Assembly (NCBI RefSeq): GCF_002042965.1
Contig: NZ_MZNT01000005.1
Span: 62,001-126,000 of the forward strand
DNA from: Paenibacillus sp. 32352
Lineage (GTDB): Bacteria; Bacillota; Bacilli; Paenibacillales; NBRC-103111
DNA length: 64,000 bases
Reading direction: 5' to 3'
Below, piece by piece: positions 1-7,672 of this stretch. Both the position numbers and the translations under genes were made by a program. Each line of letters starts with the position of its first letter. The stretch's first letter is position 1. The notes beneath the pieces were generated by a model, which did not search any database, was not told the origin of the DNA, and saw only the letters and a program-made list of their open reading frames with translations.

Positions 1-35
1 CTTTAGTTTTCGCTCAAGGAAGAAGTCTTATGCAC

Positions 36-85
36 AAAAAAAGAAGCTCGGAAAGTGCTGCGACACACAGCTTCCAAAGCTTCTT
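36..85 (-). terminator. Rho-independent terminator after the zinc-ribbon gene
   Basis: Read on the minus strand, the arms AAGAAGCT and AGCTTCTT (plus positions 78-85 and 41-48) close a long hairpin with an inner GGAAGCTG/CAGCACTTTCC helix. A run of seven T follows. It lies 3 bases past the stop codon of the small gene and should end the gudB-prsW-small-gene transcript. The first 35 bases of the window hold nothing I can assign. Confidence 0.75.
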
Positions 86-88
86 TCA

Positions 89-250
89 TCAAAAATCATG
101 AGTCTCAATATCAAAATCGTTAGCGTTGTTGCAGATGCACTGTTTGAACCCGGTATCGATCTTGCCCTTATCCTTTTTACCCCGCAGAATAAATCTTTCT
201 CCGCAGTTTTTGCAGCGTATGGTTACCTTGACTCGTTCATTTACAGACAT
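89..250 (-). CDS. Small zinc-ribbon protein, 53 aa
   Basis: I do not recognise a named family. The predicted protein begins MSVNERVKVTIRCKNCGERF. It carries a CxxC pair (Cys13, Cys16) and a CxC pair (Cys38, Cys40), so a single structural zinc ribbon is likely. Five of the seven residues at 24-30 are Lys or Arg, which could favour nucleic-acid contact, but that is inference. The start is supported by a GGAGGGC ribosome binding site just upstream. It follows prsW on the same strand by about 50 bases and precedes a terminator, so it is probably the last gene of the gudB-prsW transcript. It is a cytoplasmic protein with no membrane segment. Confidence 0.7.
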   Translation of the reverse strand: MSVNERVKVTIRCKNCGERFILRGKKDKGKIDTGFKQCICNNANDFDIETHDF

Positions 251-301
251 GCATGCCCTCCGGTTTTATAAAAGTCGATACGTCAAGTATAGACAAACCG
301 G

Positions 302-994
302 TTAAATTTTAACCTTATCATCCGCTTGAACGACCCGGAGGGGAGAGGTTGCGTTAGCTCTCTCCACTTTGCGCAAGCTTCGAATCCATAGAAAGACCAT
401 CAGCGGGATCATAAACCAGATCCAGTAGGTTTTGGTCGTCGCAAGCACATAATCGAACACGCCGTGCCAAAAAATCGGAAACGCCAGAGAAAACGCCAAA
501 TGCCTTGCAGACCGATGGGGTACAAACTTCGCTTTCCCCAAATGATAGCCCATAATGACGCCGAACATCGCATGCCCCGATACTGGAAGCAGCGCTCGGA
601 ACAGAAGGCTGGATATGGACGAGGAATTCAGCAGCGCGTAAAATACGTTCTCCAGCGTTGCAAACCCAAGCGATGCGGCAACCGCGTAGACAATGCCATC
701 ATAGGGCTCATCAAAGGATGTATGCTTATAAATAATGAAATAGACAAGGAACCATTTCAGAAACTCTTCAATTCCAGCCGAAATGATAAAGCTGAATACG
801 AACGGATTTTCACCGAGCGCATGAACAAATGCCCGCTGCAGTACCATGACCGGGAATACAAGGAGCACCCCGAACAAAAATACTTTCATCACCAGATGAA
901 TCGGCTCCGTATCGTAGCGATCCTTCAAATAAAAATATGCAAGTAGAGCGACACCGGGCGCTATCGCCGCCGCTAAGACTGAGAAGACGCTCAT
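302..994 (-). CDS. prsW: PrsW-type intramembrane protease
   Basis: This is a 230-residue polytopic membrane protein of the PrsW family. In B. subtilis PrsW makes the first cut in the anti-sigma factor RsiW during envelope stress. The family signature EExxK is present as EEFLK near residue 76, followed by a conserved DG...ENV segment (EPYDGIVY, LENVFYALL) and a late His segment (HAMFG, FWHGVFDY) typical of glutamic-type intramembrane proteases. About seven or eight hydrophobic segments cover almost the whole length. The gene lies 27 bases downstream of glutamate dehydrogenase, the same neighbourhood as ypdC in B. subtilis. Its substrate here is unknown, since no anti-sigma factor gene lies in the window. 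Confidence 0.85.
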   Translation of the reverse strand: MSVFSVLAAAIAPGVALLAYFYLKDRYDTEPIHLVMKVFLFGVLLVFPVMVLQRAFVHALGENPFVFSFIISAGIEEFLKWFLVYFIIYKHTSFDEPYDGIVYAVAASLGFATLENVFYALLNSSSISSLLFRALLPVSGHAMFGVIMGYHLGKAKFVPHRSARHLAFSLAFPIFWHGVFDYVLATTKTYWIWFMIPLMVFLWIRSLRKVERANATSPLRVVQADDKVKI

Positions 995-1021
995 GTGTCC
1001 CCCTCCATTTCCTATCCAGAA

Positions 1022-2266
1022 TCAGATCCACCCTCTGAACCGGGCGGCCTCTGCCATCTTGCGTACGCCAACCATATAGGCGGCCAAGCGCATATCAACA
1101 TTTCTTGTAATATGAATATTATAGACATTTTCAAACCCTTTTTCCATCACTTCTTGCAGTCTGGCATGCACTTCCGCCTCTGTCCAGTAATATCCTTGGT
1201 TGTTCTGCACCCATTCGAAATAAGATACGACCACCCCGCCCGCACTTGCCAGCACGTCCGGTACGATCAGGATGCCTCTGTCCGTTAGTATCTTGGTCGC
1301 TTCCAGGGTCGTCGGTCCATTCGCTGCCTCCACGACGATGGACGCCCGGATGCGGTCTGCATTCTCCGCTGTAATCTGATTCTCGATCGCCGCCGGAACA
1401 AGAATATCACATTCTTGCTCGAGCAGCTCTTTGTTCGTCAGCGTATTCTGGAACAATTTCGTTACCGTACCGAAGGAATCTCGGCGATCGAGCAAATAAT
1501 CGATGTCAAGCCCGTCTTTATTGTATAGCCCCCCATATACATCGGAGATTCCCACAACCTTGGCTCCCGCATCATGCAAAAATTTCGCCAGGAAGCTGCC
1601 CGCATTGCCGAAGCCTTGAATAACAACCTTGGCGTCCTTCAGCAAGATTCCTTTCTTTTTCAACGCGAGATCGATCATAATAGTTACACCCTTGGCCGTA
1701 GCCGTTTCCCGGCCTTGAGAGCCGCCGAGTACAATCGGCTTGCCTGTAATAAAATTCGGCGCATCAAACTCGCGAATGCGGCTGTATTCGTCCATCATCC
1801 ACGCCATGATCTGAGAGTTGGTCATCACATCGGGGGCAGGAATATCTTTGGTCGGCCCGACAATTTGGCTAATGGCCCGCACATATCCGCGGCTTAGCTT
1901 TTCAAGCTCACGCATCGACATGTTCCTTGGATCGCAAATAATGCCTCCCTTGCCGCCTCCATAAGGAAGATCGACAATACCGCATTTTAAGCTCATCCAG
2001 ATAGACAGCGCTTTGACTTCGTCCTCATTGACATCGGGATGGAAGCGAACGCCCCCCTTGGTAGGGCCAACAGCATCATTGTGCTGGGCTCGGTAGCCGG
2101 TGAAGATCCGGATAGAGTCATCATCCATACGAATCGGAATTTTTACAGTTAATACCCTCATAGGCTCCCGGAGCAGCTCCACCATACTTTGGGAATAGCC
2201 GAGCTTGGTCAAAGCCTTCTCAATAATGATTTGGGTGGAATGAAGCACATTCAAATTCTCTGTCAT
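1022..2266 (-). CDS. gudB: NAD-linked glutamate dehydrogenase (GudB/RocG type)
   Basis: The 414-residue cytosolic enzyme converts glutamate to 2-oxoglutarate and ammonia. Motifs seen are GPTKGGVRFHP and PYGGGKGG in the N-terminal substrate domain, which holds the catalytic lysine region, and the Rossmann loop GFGNAGS near residue 219. Length matches the hexameric bacterial class (about 420-430 residues). No in-frame duplication like that of the cryptic B. subtilis gudB allele is seen near the active site, so the protein looks functional. It is flanked by the MecA-like gene and prsW, as gudB is in B. subtilis. RocG and GudB cannot be separated by sequence here; synteny favours gudB. Confidence 0.88.
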   Translation of the reverse strand: MTENLNVLHSTQIIIEKALTKLGYSQSMVELLREPMRVLTVKIPIRMDDDSIRIFTGYRAQHNDAVGPTKGGVRFHPDVNEDEVKALSIWMSLKCGIVDLPYGGGKGGIICDPRNMSMRELEKLSRGYVRAISQIVGPTKDIPAPDVMTNSQIMAWMMDEYSRIREFDAPNFITGKPIVLGGSQGRETATAKGVTIMIDLALKKKGILLKDAKVVIQGFGNAGSFLAKFLHDAGAKVVGISDVYGGLYNKDGLDIDYLLDRRDSFGTVTKLFQNTLTNKELLEQECDILVPAAIENQITAENADRIRASIVVEAANGPTTLEATKILTDRGILIVPDVLASAGGVVVSYFEWVQNNQGYYWTEAEVHARLQEVMEKGFENVYNIHITRNVDMRLAAYMVGVRKMAEAARFRGWI

Positions 2267-2469
2267 CTAGAATCATCCTTTTGAAGTTGATTGGTCTAGT
2301 CCTGAACGGTTCATTCCCCTATTGTTGCACTATCGAAACACCCTCATGCACTCCCCATTTCTCCCAAAAAAGGGGAAAGAAAACGCCAAAATAACCCCAC
2401 CGAATGGAGCCTTGGCTTCGGTATTCATTCAAAAGGACTCTACGGGAAGCCCCCGTGAGTAACAAATTC

Positions 2470-2517
2470 AAAAAAAAGCATCCCCCAAAAACATCAAGTT
2501 TTTGTTGGACGCTTTTA
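2470..2517 (-). terminator. Terminator after the MecA-like gene
   Basis: On the minus strand the arms AAAAGCGTCC...AAAAAC and GTTTTTGGGGGATGCTTTT pair around a short TTGAT loop and run into a T tract. It separates the MecA-like gene from gudB. Because the stem is A/T-flanked on both sides it may act in both directions. Confidence 0.7.
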
Positions 2518-2545
2518 TCATCTAGGTCAAGCCGACTGTGACAGC

Positions 2546-3148
2546 TTATTTAAAGTGGGAACACAGCACCTTCACAGCGTCAGACGCTATAACCGTCTTG
2601 CCATACTCCTCGAGAACCGCACGCGTTACGGTAGCCACATCCCCAAACTCGGACAGAACAGCAATCACAGCCTGGTATCCGCTCTCATCCAGTTCATCGG
2701 CATTTAATTGCAGAAACCACTTGTTCTTATACGAAAACAGGATTCCACCGTCAGTAACCAACGGATTCAGCACTTTCGCCATGCGCAGTAAGTCTTCAAA
2801 ATCATGAAACATATAGGAGATTTGGTCCGTTTGCTCCAGCGTGACTTCAAGCTCATACATTTCTTCGACTTCCTCGTCGTAGGACTCAACGGAATGTTGG
2901 AAATCGACCTTCCCGCGCGTAACGATAACGACCATACCTTGCGCCGGGAGCTGGAGCACCTCAACGGCAAGCGGTCCGGAAGGCTCGAAGCCTAGCTCGG
3001 AATAAGCCTGATCCATCATATCGCTGAACAACTCGTGCACTTTAGGAATTTCTCTCCACATGTCATCCTTTTGAATGCCTCGCTCCGTCAAGTCGTCGAA
3101 TGTGAGGAAAATCCGTATCTTGTCCTGACTTAAACGCTCCATTTTCAT
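2546..3148 (-). CDS. mecB: MecA/YpbH-family ClpC adaptor
   Basis: The 200-residue protein belongs to the MecA family, adaptors that bring substrates such as ComK to the ClpCP protease. The N-terminal part (MKMERLSQDKIRIFLTFDDL, DLTERGIQKDDMW) is the substrate-recognition region. It is joined by an acidic linker (YDEEVEEMYELE) to a C-terminal ClpC-binding domain with the typical phrase FEDLLRMAK and FYSY-like core (LFSYKNKWFL). Family members are about 195-220 residues. Position next to gudB matches ypbH (mecB) in B. subtilis, which is why I use that name; a paralogous mecA may exist elsewhere. A second in-frame ATG at codon 3 is an alternative start. Confidence 0.82.
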   Translation of the reverse strand: MKMERLSQDKIRIFLTFDDLTERGIQKDDMWREIPKVHELFSDMMDQAYSELGFEPSGPLAVEVLQLPAQGMVVIVTRGKVDFQHSVESYDEEVEEMYELEVTLEQTDQISYMFHDFEDLLRMAKVLNPLVTDGGILFSYKNKWFLQLNADELDESGYQAVIAVLSEFGDVATVTRAVLEEYGKTVIASDAVKVLCSHFK

Positions 3149-3283
3149 ACAGGATTCCTCCTTGCCGACGCATATATTATAGCTTATGAAGTAAGGTTAA
3201 AAAGGTGAGTAAGCATTTATAGCTTGTATTCAATTATATGACTATTATATCACAACATAACAAGAAATGTACGAATGTCCTGA

Positions 3284-3322
3284 AAAAAAGAAAAGACACG
3301 AGCACAGGTTCTGCTCATGTCT
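3284..3322 (-). terminator. Terminator after the small membrane protein gene
   Basis: Minus-strand arms AGACATGAGCA and TGCTCGTGTCT pair around a GAACC-type loop and lead into TTTTCTTTTTTT. It ends the gene at 3348-3683. Confidence 0.75.
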
Positions 3323-3347
3323 GGTACTTCCGGTCCATCTACAGACT

Positions 3348-3683
3348 TCATTGAGTCTGATATACTTCCTTTTGTTGATTCTCTGTCAGAATTTCATCGA
3401 CTGCGGCTTTGATTTCGGCATCCTTATTAATAAGGGCTTCCACTCTGGCGAGGCCTTCATGGGTGGAACCCGCTTCCTTCTTAGCATGTATGGATTCCGA
3501 TCCGGAGGCAGGCTGGTTTTTAACGTCCGAGTGATTTGAAGCGCCTGCTTTGTCCGCAAAGCCGCCGAGCGATTGGTTTTTGCTGCTAATTGCTGAAAAG
3601 AGCATGGATTTGCTTTTATTATTGAAATAAACAACAGCGGCAGCTCCAACCAATCCCCCAAGCAAGAATGATCCGAACTTCAT
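3348..3683 (-). CDS. Small glycine-rich single-span membrane protein
   Basis: I do not recognise a named family. The protein starts MKFGSFLLGGLVGAAAVVYF, a short Gly/Ala-rich membrane segment like the YtxH-type general-stress proteins. It continues with about 90 hydrophilic residues rich in Ser, Lys, Ala and Glu and ends in a predicted helix. The start at 3683 is chosen because GGAGGGA lies 8 bases upstream; a longer frame of 21 more codons lacks a ribosome binding site. It has its own terminator and is transcribed divergently from the polysaccharide deacetylase gene. A role cannot be given; a membrane-anchored stress or envelope protein is possible. Confidence 0.6.
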   Translation of the reverse strand: MKFGSFLLGGLVGAAAVVYFNNKSKSMLFSAISSKNQSLGGFADKAGASNHSDVKNQPASGSESIHAKKEAGSTHEGLARVEALINKDAEIKAAVDEILTENQQKEVYQTQ

Positions 3684-3787
3684 GGCTATCCCTCCATCCG
3701 TTTGATTACATACGTATTGTCCGCTATGAAGAAGCGAAGCATGCATGATAAAATTAGGAAACCAACACAGAACAGGAGAAGTCAGAC

Positions 3788-4687
3788 ATGAACAAAAAGC
3801 TGCTTACAGGGCTTGCAGCCCTTCTTATTTTGACAGCAACAGCCTGCCAAAATGACGCAAAGCCTTCCGGTACCATCACAGGTGCGCAACCCAGCCCTTC
3901 CGTAGGGACGACGGAGCATTCCGAAAATACCCCAGCTCAAACAACCAAGCCGACGGATACCGCTCCCTCGCAGCCGCCTACGGTGCAATCTGCCGAAACT
4001 GCGCCATCGCCGAAGCCATCAGCCGCGCCGTCCACAGCGCCGAAGACAACCTACCGGTTAAATACGAAAAGCTATGATATCCAGCCCATCGATCCCTCAG
4101 TGACCGAGAAAAAAATGGTGCTGCTTACGTTCGACGACGGACCCAAGGATAAAGAAATGCTCGAATCGATGCTGAACACATTGGACAAGCATCATGCCAA
4201 GGCGATTTTTTTCGTCAACGGCTACCGCGTGAAGCAAAAGCCGGAGCTCCTCAAGCTGATTCATGAAAGGGGGCAAACGATTGGTAATCACTCCTGGGAT
4301 CACATTGACTTGAAAAAAGAAAACGAAGAAAAGGTCAATCAGCAAATCGGAGACGTTCAGGCTATCGTAAAAGAAGCCATTGGGGAAGCGCCTCGCTTCT
4401 TCCGTCCTCCATTCGGTTCCGGCGGTGATATCGTCAAGGCCAAGGTAAAGGAGGAGCAAATGCTCTTTATGACCTGGTCCAACGGATCGAAGGACTGGGA
4501 GATGAGCACCAAAAACAACAATCCCGATCAAGTGGTCGCCAATGTGCTGGAGCAGCTTCGGCCCGGAAGCAACATCTTGATGCATGAGCTTCCTTGGACC
4601 GATAAGGCGCTGGATAAGCTCCTCACCGAGCTGGAGCAGAAGCAGTACGGCTTTATCGATCCGGCGACGATAGAAATCACACCTTAA
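3788..4687 (+). CDS. Polysaccharide deacetylase lipoprotein (CE4/NodB fold)
   Basis: The 299-residue exported protein has a signal peptide ending in a lipobox-like TATAC (Cys20). A Pro/Thr/Ser-rich linker to about residue 80 follows, then a NodB homology domain. All CE4 motifs are visible: TFDDGP near residue 115, NHSWDH (the HSxxH metal site), RPPFGSGG, a Trp-containing DWEM segment, and LMHEL at the end. Such enzymes remove N-acetyl groups from peptidoglycan sugars or other N-acetylglucosamine polymers outside the membrane. AGGAG sits 9 bases before the ATG. Substrate cannot be told from sequence. It stands alone, divergent from the preceding gene. Confidence 0.85.
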   Translation: MNKKLLTGLAALLILTATACQNDAKPSGTITGAQPSPSVGTTEHSENTPAQTTKPTDTAPSQPPTVQSAETAPSPKPSAAPSTAPKTTYRLNTKSYDIQPIDPSVTEKKMVLLTFDDGPKDKEMLESMLNTLDKHHAKAIFFVNGYRVKQKPELLKLIHERGQTIGNHSWDHIDLKKENEEKVNQQIGDVQAIVKEAIGEAPRFFRPPFGSGGDIVKAKVKEEQMLFMTWSNGSKDWEMSTKNNNPDQVVANVLEQLRPGSNILMHELPWTDKALDKLLTELEQKQYGFIDPATIEITP

Positions 4688-4710
4688 CCCCGCTCTTCAG
4701 ATCCGCGGGC

Positions 4711-4742
4711 AAAAAAAAAGATCCGTTCCCCAGGACGGATTC
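4711..4742 (-). terminator. Terminator after the 71-aa membrane protein gene
   Basis: Minus-strand GAATCCGTC/GAACGGATC arms with a short loop followed by nine T. It also stands between the convergent deacetylase gene and the 71-aa gene. Confidence 0.8.
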
Positions 4743-4762
4743 AAGATATCTTCTATGATTTG

Positions 4763-4978
4763 TTAGCTGTGTTTCTTCAGATAATCCCAGCCCCAGATCA
4801 GAAGTCCGATGACTAGCAAGATAAATAACCACAGCAAGGTCCGGTAAAAGACAGGGAGCCATCTTTCCTTTTCCGTTGGATGTATGGTGCTGCGCGGAGG
4901 AAGAAAGTGTTCCTCCTCCCATTCCTCTTCCGGGCCTTGTTTGTTTTGTGCGCTCATATCTTGTTGACTCAAATGCAT
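4763..4978 (-). CDS. Small tail-anchored membrane protein, 71 aa
   Basis: No family is recognised. The N-terminal half is acidic and Pro/Glu-rich (GPEEEWEEEHFLPP). The C-terminal half has one membrane span (about residues 45-65, LLWLFILLVIGLLIWGW) and a short basic tail. The ATG follows the stop codon of the CPBP protease gene without any gap, and the GAGAGGA ribosome binding site lies inside the last codons of that gene. Translation of the two is therefore probably coupled. A partner or regulator role for the protease is a guess from this tight linkage only. Confidence 0.6.
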   Translation of the reverse strand: MHLSQQDMSAQNKQGPEEEWEEEHFLPPRSTIHPTEKERWLPVFYRTLLWLFILLVIGLLIWGWDYLKKHS

Positions 4979-5572
4979 TTAATCCTCTCTCCTGTAACGT
5001 ATAATACAACCCATTATAAAATCGATGACGAAATGGGCTATGATAGGCGTCCATAAGGAACCTGTCTGAATATAAATCCAGCCCAGGCCATAGCTGATGC
5101 TGAATACCAGACCCGTCATAAGCCAATGCTGCAAATACCGGATATGAATGGCCGCGAATAATATACTTGTCCAATAAGGCCCCCATGAAGCTTGAATGGC
5201 GCCTCTGAATAAAAGCTCCTCACATAGGGCAACGAAAAGGGACATAAGGGTAATATGCCATAAAGGGCGGTTTTTGAACAGCAGCTCGTTAATTCCGCCG
5301 TCGTCTGTCACTTCGGGAGGAACCCATCTCGAAATAACCAAATCGACAACCAGCACGGCTAAGGCGAAGACAACTCCCCAGACAGGAATCCAGATTCCAT
5401 GCTTCCAAGAAAACATCTGAGACAAGGAAGGCTTCTGAAAAAACATAATAATGGCTCCAAGCAGCAGCACCAGCACTTGCGTCATGTATAAATTCATGAT
5501 GAGAAACCGTTCGTCGATTTCATCGGCCTGGACGTGCCTGAACTTAAATTGTTTAAAATTAAATTTTTTCAT
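4979..5572 (-). CDS. CPBP-family (Abi/CAAX-like) intramembrane metalloprotease
   Basis: The 197-residue membrane protein has the CPBP signature: EExxxR as EELLFRG, a following conserved His in FAAIHIRYL, and a late HFVIDF motif. These residues form the putative zinc site within the membrane. Five or so hydrophobic segments are seen. The start at 5572 (MKKFNFKQF) is preferred because AAGGAA lies about 8 bases upstream; a GTG ten codons earlier is possible. Relatives process prenylated proteins in eukaryotes or help with peptide maturation and bacteriocin self-immunity in bacteria. The substrate here is unknown. Confidence 0.8.
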   Translation of the reverse strand: MKKFNFKQFKFRHVQADEIDERFLIMNLYMTQVLVLLLGAIIMFFQKPSLSQMFSWKHGIWIPVWGVVFALAVLVVDLVISRWVPPEVTDDGGINELLFKNRPLWHITLMSLFVALCEELLFRGAIQASWGPYWTSILFAAIHIRYLQHWLMTGLVFSISYGLGWIYIQTGSLWTPIIAHFVIDFIMGCIIRYRRED

Positions 5573-5638
5573 GCAAATTATTCCTTTTTTCGACAGGATC
5601 ACCTATACTATCAATAAAAAACATCAAGGAGCTTGAAC

Positions 5639-6556
5639 ATGGAGAAAAGGTTGACCCGTACAGATTACTTATTTGTCCTCATCTTCATTTTTATGCTCGT
5701 ACTCGCTCTCGGCACTTTTTTCCTCGGAGTCAAATTGGGTCAGGAACGTTCCGCCGCAAAGTACGAAGGTCAGATCTCCCGGCAGCAGGATGCTGCCAAA
5801 GCGTATTCCGCTTATCATCAACAGTATCTGGTGTCTTTCTATCATACCATTTATCAACCGTACAGGGAATTTCAAACGAGCTGGTTTGATAAATTAGACA
5901 TGCTTGAAGTCAACCGGAGCGCGGATGCCTCCTTATTGCTCAAGGATTTGTCCAAGCTGGCTAAAGACAAGTACGATGAAATCATCGACAAATCCATGCC
6001 GGAATCCTCGCCTCTTCTGCAGGAAGGACAGCAAAACTATGCCAAGAGCCTGAAGCTGTTTAGCGAAGCTTTGAGCAGCCTTCAATCCAGAGCCAATTCC
6101 ATGCCGGCTGCGGAGCTGCTGAAGGATATGGACAGCAATGCATACTTGATCGAAGCGAAAAACTTTGCTTTGGCAGCGCAAAAGAACTATTACGATTCCA
6201 TCGTCAAATGGCAGCAATCTGCATCCGCTTCCATTCAAACCGCCGATGCCGGAAAGCCGTTAACCATACAGGAGTGGAACTCACTCCCTCTTAATGTCAA
6301 GAATGATTACATATCCGGTGTTCTGGTAAATACCAAGCTGTATAAGCCGTTTACACCGCAGGATCTATCCATCCGAATCGACGAGATGATCGCAACGGGG
6401 CAAGCCGCGAAATACAATCTGACTCAGATTCAACCGGTTATTGAAGTGCTTCTGGCAACGGACGCCGTTCGCTCCGGAGATTTTATCCGTAACAAAAGCA
6501 GATGGTATCCGAACGAAACCCTGCCGCAAATCCCCTTCTTTACCGGACAAAATTGA
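5639..6556 (+). CDS. Membrane-anchored protein of unknown function, 305 aa
   Basis: No family is recognised. One strong membrane segment lies near residues 10-32 (LFVLIFIFMLVLALGTFFLG) with a short N-terminal basic tail. About 270 extracytoplasmic residues follow, mostly helical and rich in Ala, Gln, Lys and Tyr, suggestive of a helical bundle or coiled coil. The start is set by AGGAG ending 8 bases before ATG at 5639. It is divergent from the CPBP protease gene, with about 65 bases between them, so they may share control signals. No catalytic motif is visible. Confidence 0.65.
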   Translation: MEKRLTRTDYLFVLIFIFMLVLALGTFFLGVKLGQERSAAKYEGQISRQQDAAKAYSAYHQQYLVSFYHTIYQPYREFQTSWFDKLDMLEVNRSADASLLLKDLSKLAKDKYDEIIDKSMPESSPLLQEGQQNYAKSLKLFSEALSSLQSRANSMPAAELLKDMDSNAYLIEAKNFALAAQKNYYDSIVKWQQSASASIQTADAGKPLTIQEWNSLPLNVKNDYISGVLVNTKLYKPFTPQDLSIRIDEMIATGQAAKYNLTQIQPVIEVLLATDAVRSGDFIRNKSRWYPNETLPQIPFFTGQN

Positions 6557-6622
6557 GATAACCCTACAAGGCGGTGCCGCGGCTTCGAAAGCACATTGAA
6601 GTGCTTTACGGGAAGCCAGAAA

Positions 6623-6679
6623 TTAAAAAGCCGTTTCATTGCAGACCCGTGGGTTTGCATTCTGAAACAGCTTTTTTTG
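6623..6679. terminator. Bidirectional terminator between convergent genes
   Basis: Arms AAAAGCCGTTTCA and TGAAACAGCTTTTTTT pair around a long loop that itself contains ACCC/GGGT. T runs are present on both strands, so it can end both the 305-aa gene and the rhodanese gene. Confidence 0.75.
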
Positions 6680-6687
6680 TCAAATCA

Positions 6688-7014
6688 TTAATCGTATTGG
6701 AAGCCTCGAAGCATGGCTACGGCTGCCATGCCTCCTTCCACATTCACGACATTGTCATACCCTTGCTGCTTCAAGTAATAGCACACGTTGGCGCTCCTCA
6801 CACCGTGAGCACACACGATATAGAGCTTACGATCCGTGGGAAGCTCCGATAAACGGGCAGGTATAGTGTTCATAGGAATCAGCTTCGCCTCGTCCAGATG
6901 GTAATATTCCCATTCCATAGGCTCTCTTACATCAATGATAATGGAATCTCCCATCTCCCTTTGGTTCAACTTCTCCACGAATGCTTTCGGATCTATCATT
7001 TCAAAAGGTTCCAT
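6688..7014 (-). CDS. Rhodanese-like sulfurtransferase, 108 aa
   Basis: This is a single rhodanese domain, the size of GlpE-type proteins. The catalytic loop reads CAHGVRS with Cys68 as the persulfide carrier, and the upstream DVREP motif (residues 28-32) is typical. It is soluble and cytoplasmic. Two ATG codons are close together. AAGGAG directly abuts the first, leaving no spacer, so the second ATG at 7014 (9-base spacing) is the better start. It lies alone, divergent from the serA leader. The sulfur donor and acceptor are unknown. Confidence 0.85.
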   Translation of the reverse strand: MEPFEMIDPKAFVEKLNQREMGDSIIIDVREPMEWEYYHLDEAKLIPMNTIPARLSELPTDRKLYIVCAHGVRSANVCYYLKQQGYDNVVNVEGGMAAVAMLRGFQYD

Positions 7015-7234
7015 TAAGCCCATCTCCTTCTCTTGATTGCCTCGTAAAGAACAATAACGAAAAATTCACAATTGATCAAGTAAAAACCATTGCAATCCGT
7101 ACGAAATTGCCATAAAATATGGTTTGTAGCTAGTGAAAGGCGAACAATTATCGCCATTCAAGCACAAAGCGTACGTAGATCTCGTCCCCTAGCAAGGCTT
7201 GTCAAATTAGGTCGGACAACCTATTCGACACCTA

Positions 7235-7264
7235 TTGACACGAATTACAGGGTCATGGTACGCT
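7235..7264 (+). promoter_or_regulatory. Putative SigA promoter of the serA T-box transcript
   Basis: TTGACA at 7235-7240 is a perfect -35 box, followed after 18 bases by TACGCT (TAnnnT) at 7259-7264. Transcription would start near 7271, just before the T-box stem I. The -10 is weak, so this is moderate evidence. The rest of 7015-7234 holds no gene; a GGCGA/TCGCC palindrome sits at 7139-7155. Confidence 0.5.
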
Positions 7265-7296
7265 AATGAAAATTCATTTTAACAATCGACTTTGAC

Positions 7297-7514
7297 GGAG
7301 ACAGTATAATCCGGTAATGCGCAGAGAGCCGATGGTTGGTGCGAGTCGGACATTATCCTTTATACGGAGCACTCCAGAGTTGCTGTATTGAAATGCTACC
7401 GATTCGTGTGAACGGGCAAAGTAGGTGCAGCCGGGTAGGAACCGTTACCTTTCTGAGTCTTATGACTCGCGAGGCTGCTCGTGTGAACGCGCAGCGAATT
7501 AGGGTGGTACCACG
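7297..7514 (+). promoter_or_regulatory. T-box leader, serine-specific (AGC specifier)
   Basis: The T-box core AGGGTGGTACCACG lies at 7501-7514. Stem I can be drawn: GGAG 7297-7300 pairs with CTCC 7372-7375, TATAA 7305-7309 with TTATA 7360-7364, and GGTAATG 7313-7319 with CATTATC 7351-7357. An AGAGAG element (7323-7328) and a GGTTGGTG distal loop follow the usual order. The specifier loop then presents AGC at 7368-7370 followed by a purine, a serine codon. This fits serA directly downstream. Uncharged tRNA-Ser would stabilise the antiterminator (AGGG/CCCT) against the terminator that follows. Confidence 0.88.
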
Positions 7515-7519
7515 AAAGT

Positions 7520-7571
7520 AACTCTTCGTCCCTTATATACGGGCAATCGTATGGGGATGAGGAGTTTTTTT
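7520..7571 (+). terminator. T-box-controlled terminator upstream of serA
   Basis: Arms AACTCTTCGTCCC (7520-7532) and GGGGATGAGGAGTT (7553-7566) pair with wobbles and run into seven T. The 5' arm shares CGTCCC with the antiterminator, so the two folds exclude each other. Confidence 0.85.
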
Positions 7572-7672
7572 ATGCTCATTTACAAGGTGATATGGCTCGA
7601 GGTGCAGCCCACCCTCCCTATCGTCCGTCATTTGAGCTGTTAGACATTATACTATATTTGGAGGTCTGAACA

